Shown here: positions 16,910-25,049 of the stretch, in pieces | Layout of the letters: every line of letters begins with the position of its first letter | Numbering within the stretch: the first letter of the stretch is position 1 | Source: DASXUX01 sp036504595 | Lineage (GTDB): Bacteria; Planctomycetota; SZUA-567; H5-PLA8 | NCBI GenBank assembly: GCA_036504595.1 | Contig: DASXUX010000052.1 | Location: 173,481-237,480 of the forward strand | Length of the DNA stretch: 64,000 bases | Reading direction: 5' to 3' | Translations under genes and position numbers: made by a program | The notes under the pieces: generated by a model | What the model was told of the DNA's origin: nothing | What the model saw: the letters and a program-made list of their open reading frames with translations, nothing else | Databases searched by the model: none

Positions 16910-17872
16910 ATGGATAGCATACCCAGTTTTCGCGATCGCATTGTCGGCGGCGTTCTTGGCCTTGCGGTGGGCGACGCGCTCGGTGTGCCGGTTGAATTCC
17001 GCTCGCGCGACGACCTTGTGCGCGAGCCGGTGCACGACATGTCTGGCCCAGGAACACATCACCAACCACCGGGCACGTGGTCTGATGACAGCTCGCTGGC
17101 CCTCGCGACCCTCGACAGTCTGCTCGGCGGTTACGATCCAGCCGACATGATGAAGCGCTTCTGCCGCTGGCGATACCAGCATTACATGACCGCGCGCGGT
17201 TCGGTCTTCGACTGCGGCATCACGACGCACATGGCGATCACCCGCTATCGCGACGGCGCGCCGCAGGGAGACTGGGGCGGAGAGGCCGAAGCCGAAAACG
17301 GGAACGGATCACTGATGCGCATCCTGCCGCTGAGTCTCTATGTTCACAGGAGCGATCCTAACACGATCGTGGAACGCAGCGGCGAAGTCAGCGCGCTGAC
17401 GCACGCGCACATCCGATCGAAGCTGTGCTGCGGCTACTTCTCTCTGTTGATCAAGGCCATTCTTTCGGGCCAGCCGCTCCACGACGCGATACGCTGGGCG
17501 GGTCAGGAACTTGGCCCGCATGTCCCGGCGCTGGAGAAGCCGATTTTGCAGGACGTGCTGTCGGGCGAGGTCACGCGGCGCGACCGGGATGCGATCGATT
17601 CCGGTGGATATGTGGTTCACACGCTGGAAGCATCGTTGTGGTGCGTAGCGCGCTGCACAGACTTTTCCGCCGCCGTTCTGGCCGCCGTCAATCTTGGCGG
17701 CGATACCGACACGACAGGCGCGGTGACTGGAGCGCTCGCCGGCGTCCTCCATGGCCAGCAGGCAATTCCCGAGAAATGGAGGCGCGCGATCGCGCGCGCC
17801 GACGACGTGCAAGCCCTGGCACATGCTTTGGCCGACAGGATCGAAGGCGACGCATCATCAGAGAGCCCTTAG
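16910..17872 (+). CDS. ADP-ribosylglycohydrolase family protein, paralog 3
   Basis: 320 residues; the copy closest to standard DraG-like bacterial ADP-ribosylglycohydrolases. Visible: GLAVGDALGVPVEF, WSDDSSLALATLDSLL, the substrate loop ENGNGSLMRILPLSL, the helix with ALTHAHIRSKLCCGYF, and LGGDTDTTGAVTGALAG. All expected Asp ligands are present. I start at ATG 16910 with GAAGGA upstream; the frame is open back to 16613 inside paralog 2 but that part is a shadow. It is the last gene of the operon and its 3' end overlaps the convergent GTPase gene by 15 bases. Releases ADP-ribose that could act as the NrtR inducer. Confidence 0.92.
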   Translation: MDSIPSFRDRIVGGVLGLAVGDALGVPVEFRSRDDLVREPVHDMSGPGTHHQPPGTWSDDSSLALATLDSLLGGYDPADMMKRFCRWRYQHYMTARGSVFDCGITTHMAITRYRDGAPQGDWGGEAEAENGNGSLMRILPLSLYVHRSDPNTIVERSGEVSALTHAHIRSKLCCGYFSLLIKAILSGQPLHDAIRWAGQELGPHVPALEKPILQDVLSGEVTRRDRDAIDSGGYVVHTLEASLWCVARCTDFSAAVLAAVNLGGDTDTTGAVTGALAGVLHGQQAIPEKWRRAIARADDVQALAHALADRIEGDASSESP

Positions 17873-19246
17873 CTGCGAACGCAGTTCGTCCACGTTCGCG
17901 CGCAACTCAGCCACCTTAGCGTCCGCTGCTCCCAGCAGCGCCTCGTCCATTGCGCTCAAGGCGCTCAACAGCCGCTCGCGCAAGACGGCGCCGCCGCAGA
18001 GCCCCGACAATTTCGTGCGCAAGGATTCGATGCCATTGTCTTGCGGATCGCATGCGAGTTTCAGCTTGCCCGTGAAATCCGCCTGCGGCCGGCCAGCGGC
18101 AAGATGGTCGATGCGCTGAAGCACGGCTTTCAGGCGGTCGCGCCGCTGCGGCAATGAAGGATCTTCGCTGCGTGCAATGCTAAGTTCGAGGAACCGCAGG
18201 CGCGCACAGCTCACCAGAATGTTCTCTTCGGGGATTCCCAACTGCGCCAACGCTTTCGAGGCTTTCTCATACGCGGCGGCGAATCCTTCGCGGCCAAAGA
18301 GCGTCAGCGTATCGACGGTGTCGAGCTGATTGAAGACGACCAGCGTGCGCTTCGAGAGCTCCGGCCGTTCTTTGAGAATCCGCACCAGCCATTCTTCTGG
18401 CGCAAGCGGCTCGGGGCGCGCAATGACGGCCAGAATGTCCGCCTTGCGCGCCTGATCCAAAATCAGATCCGCACGCCGTGCGTTGTGGAACGCCGGTACG
18501 AAAGGCGTATCGACCAACTCCGGCGCCTGCTCGCCCCATTGCGGCGAGGCACGCAGCAGTTCGACATGATGCTGCGTGAGGAGACGCCCGACATCGAACT
18601 TCCGCCCATCCGGATGCCGCCGGCCCATCAGGTGCTCGCGGCGGTCTTCCCACTTCGCCGGAACGGTCTGGCCAGGCTTGTACTCCGGCGATTCGAGGAA
18701 CTCCAGGAACTGCTGCAATTCATCAACATCGTCCGTGAGGCTTTCATGCAAGACCTGAAGCGACGGCTGCGACTGAAAGATCTTCCGCATCGTTTCCAGA
18801 GCGGCGCGGAGCCGGGCTTCCGGAGTGCCCTCGTCCAACCGCGGACCTGCGGGGCCGAGCGTCTCCGTTACCATTTGGGCGATACGGTAAAACGCCAATC
18901 CGCCGACCATGTACGCGGCCGCGATTTCGCGGGACAGATAGGCGAGGAAGATCTCGCGGTCTGTTTCCGCATTTCCCGGCACGCGTACGAGCGTGTTCGT
19001 TTGCGTGCAGTCGCGTTCGGCGGTCGGCAGCAATCCCGCATCACCCCACAACGCGCACACCAGGCTGCTCTTCCCCACACTGCGCAGTCCGGAAAACAAC
19101 ACGCGGCAGCGTTGCCCCAATCGGCCCGCGGCAGCCCGCAGGCGCTCGTCGTCGGGGCAGATACGCAGGGCATCGGCAACTAGCTTCTGGCCGGCTTCGC
19201 GAAGTGCAGGCGAGACGGGCGGAATTCTCGATGACTGTTCATCCAT
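17858..19246 (-). CDS. Dynamin-like GTPase
   Basis: About 462 residues. The G1 loop is GLRSVGKSS (near residue 53 of this start), a G3-like site is LVDTPF (DTPG expected, so Gly is lost), and the G4 site is FNQLDTVD instead of NKxD. The large helical insert after G1 and the leucine-rich C-terminal helices (DEALLGAADAKVAELRANVD) match bacterial dynamin-family proteins that act at membranes, although no TM segment is seen. I chose ATG 19246; the frame is open to 19306, and neither start has a well-placed Shine-Dalgarno (AGGAGC lies about 24 bases before 19246). It is convergent with the NrtR operon. A role in membrane maintenance is family-based inference. Confidence 0.75.
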   Translation of the reverse strand: MDEQSSRIPPVSPALREAGQKLVADALRICPDDERLRAAAGRLGQRCRVLFSGLRSVGKSSLVCALWGDAGLLPTAERDCTQTNTLVRVPGNAETDREIFLAYLSREIAAAYMVGGLAFYRIAQMVTETLGPAGPRLDEGTPEARLRAALETMRKIFQSQPSLQVLHESLTDDVDELQQFLEFLESPEYKPGQTVPAKWEDRREHLMGRRHPDGRKFDVGRLLTQHHVELLRASPQWGEQAPELVDTPFVPAFHNARRADLILDQARKADILAVIARPEPLAPEEWLVRILKERPELSKRTLVVFNQLDTVDTLTLFGREGFAAAYEKASKALAQLGIPEENILVSCARLRFLELSIARSEDPSLPQRRDRLKAVLQRIDHLAAGRPQADFTGKLKLACDPQDNGIESLRTKLSGLCGGAVLRERLLSALSAMDEALLGAADAKVAELRANVDELRSQLRAL

Positions 19247-19511
19247 ATAGCGTTCGCTTGTAGCTTCTGCTCCTGAAAACACAAAACGCAAAACGCGTGG
19301 CACCATGCTTGCCGGAGAGGCAACGCGATGGGTGCCGGGACGGCCACGAGGTGCTGTTGGCGGTACGCGTCGGTTTCACGTGTGGAATTTCGGACCCAGT
19401 TTGGAGCACGAGTGTGCAAGAGCATCGGGATGAAGTCAGACCGTTTTCATCCCTGAAAACGCGATGATACGCAGATGCTGGCCCGAAAGCCGGCGAACCC
19501 GCGAGGCAGTC

Positions 19512-20342
19512 ATGGTACCTTCTCTGTCCGTCATCGTTCCAGCCTATAACGAGGCGGCGCGCCTCGGGCAATCACTCCGTACCATTTTGCAGTATCTGCA
19601 GACCTGCGATGCCGAGACCGAACTGATCGTCGTGGACGATGGTTCCACGGATGGGACGCCCGCAGTCGCCGAAGAGGCGTTCGCGCATGCAGCCGGCGTG
19701 TCTACACGCCTGATCTGGTACCACCCCAATCGGGGCAAAGGGCACGCGGTGCGCACCGGTTTGCTTTCGGCCCGCGCCCCGGTGGCGCTGTTCAGCGATG
19801 CCGATCTTTCCACACCGATTGACGAAGCGCCAGCGTTGCTCGAATTGCTGGCGCAAGACCAATGCGACATCGCGTTCGGCTCCCGCGCCCTGGAGTCGTC
19901 TCTCATCGGCTTGCGCCAGCCGTGGGGCCGCGAACTGGGCGGGCGGATCTTCAACCGCATCGTGCGCTTGGCAACGGGCCTCGATGCGCTCGATACGCAA
20001 TGCGGGTTCAAAGCGTTCCGAATGAGCACCTGCCGGCCGGTCATCGAATCGGCGCGCCTGGAGCGCTTCGCGTTCGATGTCGAGTTGCTCTATCTGGCGC
20101 ACATGGCCGGCTTGCGCATCCGCGAATGTCCTGTTCAGTGGGACCATTGCGAGGGCAGCAAGATCAGCTTCATGCGCGACAGTATGCGCATGTTCCAGGA
20201 AGTCATCAGCTTGCGCCGGCGCGTGCGCAAGGGCGCTTACAGACCGGCGATAGAACAAGCACGACGAAAAGCGGTCAGCGTGCGCCTGCGCGGCGCGCGT
20301 GGGCAGAGCAGCATTCGGCGTTTGGCGAAGGCGGCATATTGA
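19512..20342 (+). CDS. Family 2 glycosyltransferase (dolichyl/polyprenyl-phosphate glucosyltransferase-like)
   Basis: 276 residues, GT-A fold. The start SLSVIVPAYNEAARLGQSL, the DDGSTDGTP nucleotide-sugar site, RGKGHAVRTGLL, the metal-binding DADLSTP and the acceptor-side CGFKAFR are those of the DPM/DPG synthase-like GT2 enzymes that move a sugar onto a polyprenyl-phosphate carrier. There is no C-terminal membrane domain; instead a GtrA-like membrane protein gene overlaps the stop codon by four bases. ATG 19512 follows a GAGG motif. The pair, plus the polytopic protein after it, would make and flip or transfer a lipid-linked sugar for envelope glycans. Confidence 0.9.
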   Translation: MVPSLSVIVPAYNEAARLGQSLRTILQYLQTCDAETELIVVDDGSTDGTPAVAEEAFAHAAGVSTRLIWYHPNRGKGHAVRTGLLSARAPVALFSDADLSTPIDEAPALLELLAQDQCDIAFGSRALESSLIGLRQPWGRELGGRIFNRIVRLATGLDALDTQCGFKAFRMSTCRPVIESARLERFAFDVELLYLAHMAGLRIRECPVQWDHCEGSKISFMRDSMRMFQEVISLRRRVRKGAYRPAIEQARRKAVSVRLRGARGQSSIRRLAKAAY

Positions 20343-20779
20343 TCAAGAAATTGAGTGGCGAACTTCTTCGGTTCATCGTCGTCGGATTCGCGGCCACGGT
20401 CTGCGATGTTCTGGTGCTGAAGGCTCTGGTTAGCGGGCTCGGCTGGCACTATCTGCTCGGCAACGCCTGCAGTTTCTTTGTCGGGAACGCGGTCAGCTAT
20501 CTGCTCAGCGTCGGATGGGTCTTCACTGAACGCAGCCTCTCGAACAAGACGAAGGAGTTCATCATCTTCGGGTTGATCGGCGTCGGCGGGTTGGGCATTT
20601 CGCAGGCTTGCATGTACGCATCTGTCGAGTGGCTGGGGCTGCACTACATGCTGGGCAAATTCATCGCTGTGGGCGCGACGCTGGTCTGGAACTTCGTCGT
20701 GAAGAAAGTCGTGCTGTTCCGCGCACGTCCCACCGGACCGGGGCGTGCGGCGGCGGAAACTCTCAGTCCGGAGGCGTAG
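20339..20779 (+). CDS. GtrA-like membrane protein
   Basis: 146 residues with four predicted TM helices and the GtrA-family signatures LLRFIVVGFAATVCDVLVL near the start, NAVSYLLSVGWVF in the middle, and KFIAVGATLVWNFVVKKVV at the end. GtrA proteins are thought to move polyprenyl-linked sugars across the membrane. Start is TTG 20339, which overlaps the glycosyltransferase TGA (TTGA) and has GAAGG seven bases upstream; this indicates translational coupling. The alternative longer frame back to 19862 is antisense-free but out of frame with the glycosyltransferase and is a shadow. Confidence 0.88.
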   Translation: MIKKLSGELLRFIVVGFAATVCDVLVLKALVSGLGWHYLLGNACSFFVGNAVSYLLSVGWVFTERSLSNKTKEFIIFGLIGVGGLGISQACMYASVEWLGLHYMLGKFIAVGATLVWNFVVKKVVLFRARPTGPGRAAAETLSPEA

Positions 20780-20788
20780 ACTGCCCAC

Positions 20789-21955
20789 ATGCCTGCACAT
20801 CCGCTCGATCGTCCGCGCACCGAAGGCTGGAATATCATCGCCGTAGGCGTGGCGGTGTGCGTTGCGGTCGCCGTGCTCTTTCGGCTCATTGGCCTGTCGG
20901 TTCTGCAAAGCGATCCGCTCGATTACCTGATGCAAAGCCGCGAGTGGTGGCGGATGAACGATCATCTGCCCGGGTACGCGATGCTGATCTGGCTGGCGAA
21001 CATCGCCACGTTGGGGCTGCTTCCGGCCGCCGTGCTGCTGCAAACGGTCGCGCTCCTGTGCTGGTGCGTGTCGGTCTACTATGTGGATCGCGTTCTGGAA
21101 ACTTTGCGCGCGCCGGCGCGAGCGTGGGGCGTGGCGCTGTACGCGTTGTTTCCATTCGTCGGCGTCACGTACGTTGCGTGGCCGATCGGGGATTCGCTTT
21201 CGCACGCGGTGCTGATTTTCGCGTTCTACTGTCTGCTGCAAAAGGACTGGCGCGCGCTGACATTCGCTCTGGCCACGGCGCTGATCGTACATAAGGGACT
21301 CTGGCCCTTTGCGCTGCTGATTGGTTTGGTGGCGATGTTGGGGAATGGATATCCGCTCTGGCAGTTTCTCGTTTCGGGCCTGCCGCTGATTGGATTCTGG
21401 CTGGGAGGAGTGTGGGCTGGCGGCGATTGGCTGTGGATTGTGAAGATTGACCTGACGCGCCACCTGCCGTCGCACTCGTCGCTGCCGTTTCTGGATGGCG
21501 TAATCGGGACGCTGCTTTCCGGCGGCGCGCGTGGCTTAGTGAAAGGCGGGTTCCTCACGATCGTGCTGGCAACGACGTGCTGGCTGATCTGGGTCTACGC
21601 GCGCCGCCGTGCTTACGAAATGTTGACGCTGCTCCTGCCGCTGCTGGCTTTGCTGCTGACGATGAACCAATGGGAAGCGTGGGCGTCGATCCGCTTTGCA
21701 AAAATCATGGTGGTGCCGCTGGCGGCGATGCTGACGCGATTCAAATTGGCAAGCACGCATGAGTTCGCGCCGAAAGGCGGGCGCGAACACATCCGTGGCA
21801 CCAGATGGCCATTCTGGAGTTTTGTCGGGATGCTGGCCGCGACGCAGATTGCCTTCGCGTTCTATATCGACCGCTACTTCGAACCCGGCGGCTACGTTGA
21901 GCAGCGACTTCAGGCGGAGAAGGCCGCGCAGATTCATGCGCAAGGGGTGAAGTGA
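20789..21955 (+). CDS. Polytopic membrane protein, possible GT-C-type glycosyltransferase
   Basis: 388 residues with about nine to ten hydrophobic segments. The first large loop after TM1 (QSDPLDYLMQSREWWRMNDHLPGYAML) contains acidic residues in the position where GT-C enzymes keep their catalytic Asp/Glu. I do not recognise a named family. It starts nine bases after gtrA-like and ends with a charged tail (YVEQRLQAEKAAQIHAQGVK). From its position with a polyprenyl-phosphate glycosyltransferase and a GtrA flippase-like protein, transfer of the lipid-linked sugar outside the membrane is a reasonable guess. Confidence 0.65.
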   Translation: MPAHPLDRPRTEGWNIIAVGVAVCVAVAVLFRLIGLSVLQSDPLDYLMQSREWWRMNDHLPGYAMLIWLANIATLGLLPAAVLLQTVALLCWCVSVYYVDRVLETLRAPARAWGVALYALFPFVGVTYVAWPIGDSLSHAVLIFAFYCLLQKDWRALTFALATALIVHKGLWPFALLIGLVAMLGNGYPLWQFLVSGLPLIGFWLGGVWAGGDWLWIVKIDLTRHLPSHSSLPFLDGVIGTLLSGGARGLVKGGFLTIVLATTCWLIWVYARRRAYEMLTLLLPLLALLLTMNQWEAWASIRFAKIMVVPLAAMLTRFKLASTHEFAPKGGREHIRGTRWPFWSFVGMLAATQIAFAFYIDRYFEPGGYVEQRLQAEKAAQIHAQGVK

Positions 21956-21994
21956 CCTGCTTCGCGATTCCTGCCTGCTGCCGCTGCCTACTGC

Positions 21995-24610
21995 TTACTT
22001 CTTGTTCTTACCCTTGCTCTTCCCCTTCCCCTGGTGCTCCAACTTTTCGATCCGCTCTTTCCACTTGCTGGATTCTTCCTTCAGCTTGTCGAGTTCCTCG
22101 CGCAGGGATTTGACTTCGGGCGGCACACCGCCGGCTTCGCGCAGAGCGTCGATCGCGCGTTCGGCCTGGCGAGCCAGACGCTGATCCAGCGCGGAGCTCT
22201 TGAAGGCGCCGAGCATGCCAACGGAAGCGCTGTCACGCAGTTCTTTCAGACCCGCGATGGCGGCAATCCGGTCGAGGAAGAAGCCCTCGTCGAGGACTTT
22301 TTCGTACAGCCGCCGGGTGCGCAGCTTATCGGCTTCTTTCACGTCGGAGCTTTCCCGAATGGCTCGGCCGAGCAACACCAGGGCGGTGTAACGCGCGGGT
22401 TCCGGCTTGCCCAGAGCACACCATTGTTCGAGCACCGCCACCGCGCGTGATGGATCCGCAGCGACCAACCCGCGCATGGCGGCGCTACGGATGACTTCCT
22501 GCCACGACTCTTTCCGCAGCGCGCGGTTGAGTTCCGCCCACGCGGTCTTGTTCCGCGTTTTGCCTAGAGATTCGGCGGCTTCGGCTTCGACGAAGTAGCT
22601 GGCGTCCTTGCGGGACATCGGCCGCAGAGCGGCGGCGGCTTCGTTCGTCCGCCATTCGCCCAGCGCGCGCGCAACGGCGCGGCGGGACTTTGGATGCGCG
22701 ACACGCGTCGCGGCCTTCAATGCCTCAAACGCGGCCGGCGTATGAATCTTCCCCAGAGCGGCGGCGCATTCGGCCTGCACGCCCCAGAAGCGGTCCTTCA
22801 GCAGCGCGCGACCGAGCGCGGCGACGCCATCGAGCGTGCCCTTCTTGGTCAACGCTTGCGCGGCGTAAACGCGGCCCATCACGTCGTCGTCGTTCTCCAA
22901 CTGGGCGATGAGCATGTCGTCATCGAGTTCCAGTTCCAGCGTTTTTGGGATGGTGTTGCCGGAATCGAAGGCCAGCCATTTCGGGCGACCCGGCAGAGCG
23001 CAGTGAAAGGTGTGCTCTGCGTCCTTGATTTCGAAGTCGCGCACTTGATCGTAGCCCTTGCCCGAAATGCGCACCTTCAGCGGAACGCGGAAGATCGAGG
23101 TGAGTTCGTCCTCCTTTTGCTTCTGCTTGATCGTCAGCGCCAACGAACTGCTCTTGTCGTCCCACACAGCGGAGACGGAGAAATCCGGATGCCCGCCCTT
23201 GTAGATCCACTGGTCGGCAATCCAATCGAAGTTGCGGCCCGTGGCGTCCTCGAGAGCCGCAAACCAATCGGGAGTCGTGACGCTCTGCGCCTGGTGGCGC
23301 TCTGTATAGAGCTGCACGGCGTTGAAGAACAGGCGATCGCCGAGGATGTTGCGCAGCAGATTCAGGACGCAAGCGCCCTTTTGATAGAGATGCCGGTCAA
23401 ACAGGTCGATCGGCGCGCGGTAGACCGTCGTCACGATCGGCCGGCGGTAGCTGCCTGAATCTTCATCCAAGTAAGCGCGCAGGTCACCGTACATCTCATA
23501 GCGGAATTCGTCTTCTCCGCGCGAATGCCGGTACCACAGGTTGTCGAAGAACGTCGCGAAGGATTCGTTCAGCCACGCGTGGCTCCAGTCGCGGCAGGTC
23601 AGCAGATTGCCGAACCATGAATGAACTAGTTCGTGCGCGACGAGCGGTTCAGACGAGAAGTCAAGGTGCGCGCGTTCGTCGTGAAGCGTGCGGTCGGTCT
23701 GCGTCGTCGCGGACGTATTTTCCATGCCGCCGAAGATGAAATCGGTTGCCGTGATCTGCGCGTACTTCGCAAACGGATAGCGCACACCGATCAGCTTCGA
23801 ATAATGCTCCACCATCTTAGCTGTCTTATCGAACGAGCGCTTTCCGTCCGCGATTCGATCCGGCGGAACGTAGAAGTTCACGGGGATGCCGTCCCAGCGG
23901 TCGGTGATCTCGGCGTACTCACCGGCGCACAGCGTGATCAGATAGGCGCAGTGCGGAACTTCCTGCAGCCAGTGGAAGGTCGCGGTGCCACCGGCGTCCT
24001 TGCGCTGTTCGAGCAGCCGGCCGTTTGAGAGGCAGAACCACTTGCCGGGGACGGTGGCGATCAGTTCACTGGTCGCTTTCTCATTCGGATAGTCGAAGCA
24101 CGGGAACCAGTAGCGGCTGTCTTCATCCTGGCCTTGAGTCCACACGGCCGTGCGCTTCTTCGGGTAGAACTTGTCGGGCGCGACGAAGTACATGCCGCGG
24201 CGCGGCGTGGCGGAGTAATCGATGCGCAACAAAACGTCTTTGTCGGGCGAGAGCGGCTTCGAAAAAGCAATCAGCAGTTTTGTGCCGGTGGTGGAGAAAT
24301 CGCGGACCGGGTTTCCATCGCACGCGACAGCGCTGACGTTCAATTCGACCGCATCCAGTTCCAGCGTGCCGACGGCGTCGGCGATAGGGCGAATCGTCAG
24401 CGTGGCGCGCCCTTTGAAGGACTTGGCCTTCACATCCAGGACGATTTCCAGGCGGATGTGCCGCACGTCCACCGCGCGGTCGCGGCAGTATTTCGGCTGC
24501 GTGCCGGCAGGCTGGAACGGCTTCCAGGAGCGCTTTTCCTTGTCATCAGCGAAGTTCTCCAACAATCGCGCGGCCATTTGGCTATCGGTCAGTTGATACG
24601 CCCAGGACAT
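21995..24610 (-). CDS. M1 family metallo-aminopeptidase with C-terminal HEAT-like repeats
   Basis: 871 residues. The N-terminal half is a gluzincin aminopeptidase: beta-rich domain, substrate-binding GGMEN (about residue 290), the zinc motif HELVHSWFG with the third ligand Glu in AWLNESFA. Residues from about 555 to 800 are Ala-rich helical pairs (AQALTKKGTLDGVAALGRAL; AECAAALGKIHTPAAFEALK; AVARALGEWRTNEAAAALRP), resembling HEAT repeats, followed by a coiled coil (REELDKLKEESSKWKERIEK) and a Lys/Gly tail (GKGKSKGKNKK). There is no signal peptide, so a cytosolic enzyme is likely. It removes N-terminal residues from peptides. The C-terminal repeat scaffold is not part of minimal M1 enzymes. Confidence 0.9.
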   Translation of the reverse strand: MSWAYQLTDSQMAARLLENFADDKEKRSWKPFQPAGTQPKYCRDRAVDVRHIRLEIVLDVKAKSFKGRATLTIRPIADAVGTLELDAVELNVSAVACDGNPVRDFSTTGTKLLIAFSKPLSPDKDVLLRIDYSATPRRGMYFVAPDKFYPKKRTAVWTQGQDEDSRYWFPCFDYPNEKATSELIATVPGKWFCLSNGRLLEQRKDAGGTATFHWLQEVPHCAYLITLCAGEYAEITDRWDGIPVNFYVPPDRIADGKRSFDKTAKMVEHYSKLIGVRYPFAKYAQITATDFIFGGMENTSATTQTDRTLHDERAHLDFSSEPLVAHELVHSWFGNLLTCRDWSHAWLNESFATFFDNLWYRHSRGEDEFRYEMYGDLRAYLDEDSGSYRRPIVTTVYRAPIDLFDRHLYQKGACVLNLLRNILGDRLFFNAVQLYTERHQAQSVTTPDWFAALEDATGRNFDWIADQWIYKGGHPDFSVSAVWDDKSSSLALTIKQKQKEDELTSIFRVPLKVRISGKGYDQVRDFEIKDAEHTFHCALPGRPKWLAFDSGNTIPKTLELELDDDMLIAQLENDDDVMGRVYAAQALTKKGTLDGVAALGRALLKDRFWGVQAECAAALGKIHTPAAFEALKAATRVAHPKSRRAVARALGEWRTNEAAAALRPMSRKDASYFVEAEAAESLGKTRNKTAWAELNRALRKESWQEVIRSAAMRGLVAADPSRAVAVLEQWCALGKPEPARYTALVLLGRAIRESSDVKEADKLRTRRLYEKVLDEGFFLDRIAAIAGLKELRDSASVGMLGAFKSSALDQRLARQAERAIDALREAGGVPPEVKSLREELDKLKEESSKWKERIEKLEHQGKGKSKGKNKK

Positions 24611-24680
24611 GAGACCCCCTCCGGTTTGTCGTTGAATCTACCTATAGTATGGAAATGACGCTCGTCCGCAAGCAGGTGAA

Positions 24681-24754
24681 AGTGCTGAGTACCGAGTACC
24701 GAGTGCTGAGTGCTGAGTGCTGGGTGCTGGGTGCTGAGTGCTGGGTGCTGAGTG
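24681..24754. repeat. Short tandem simple repeat (GTGCTGAGT/GTGCTGGGT units)
   Basis: About seven 9-10-base units in a row. It lies in the 439-bp gene-free stretch 24611-25049, which otherwise holds only the element at 24776-25002. Not CRISPR: no spacers. Confidence 0.7.
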
Positions 24755-24775
24755 AGTTCGTTTGTGGCAGCCCCT

Positions 24776-25002
24776 ATCCGGCTTCAGCCGGATTCGAGAT
24801 GTTGTTAGACCCGCGCTTTAGCGCGGGGTAGCGGCGCATTCGGCCTTCGTCAGCCGACTTCAGTCGGCTTACCCGCATGACGGGCTTAAGCCCTTTGGCG
24901 CCGCGGAAGCCGGCTGAAAGCCGGCTAAGAAATAGACGAGGCGCGATTCACCCCTGCTAAAGCAGGGGTCTAACAACATCTGGAATCCGGCTGAAGCCGG
25001 AT
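24776..25002. mobile_element. MITE-like non-coding element with ~38-bp terminal inverted repeats
   Basis: The left end ATCCGGCTTCAGCCGGATTC, then GATGTTGTTAGACCC, is repeated in inverted form at the right end (about 24965-25002) with two mismatches. Each end is itself a hairpin (ATCCGGC-TTCA-GCCGGAT type). Between them are further self-complementary hairpins, for example CCCGCGC/GCGCGGG, CCCCTGC/GCAGGGG and AGCCGGC/GCCGGCT. No coding capacity. No target-site duplication is obvious. Confidence 0.7.
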
Positions 25003-25049
25003 GGGACAGCCGGTGCAACTCCCATGCGCCCGCACAGGTAAAATAATGC

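Noticed and set aside
19862..20779. 305-residue reading of the GtrA frame starting inside the glycosyltransferase
   Set aside because: The part before 20339 is Arg/His-rich shadow; the TTG at 20339 has a Shine-Dalgarno and the usual stop-start overlap.
24681..24754. GTGCTGAGT repeats as a possible CRISPR or iteron array
   Set aside because: Contiguous 9-10-base units without spacers, away from any replication initiator gene.
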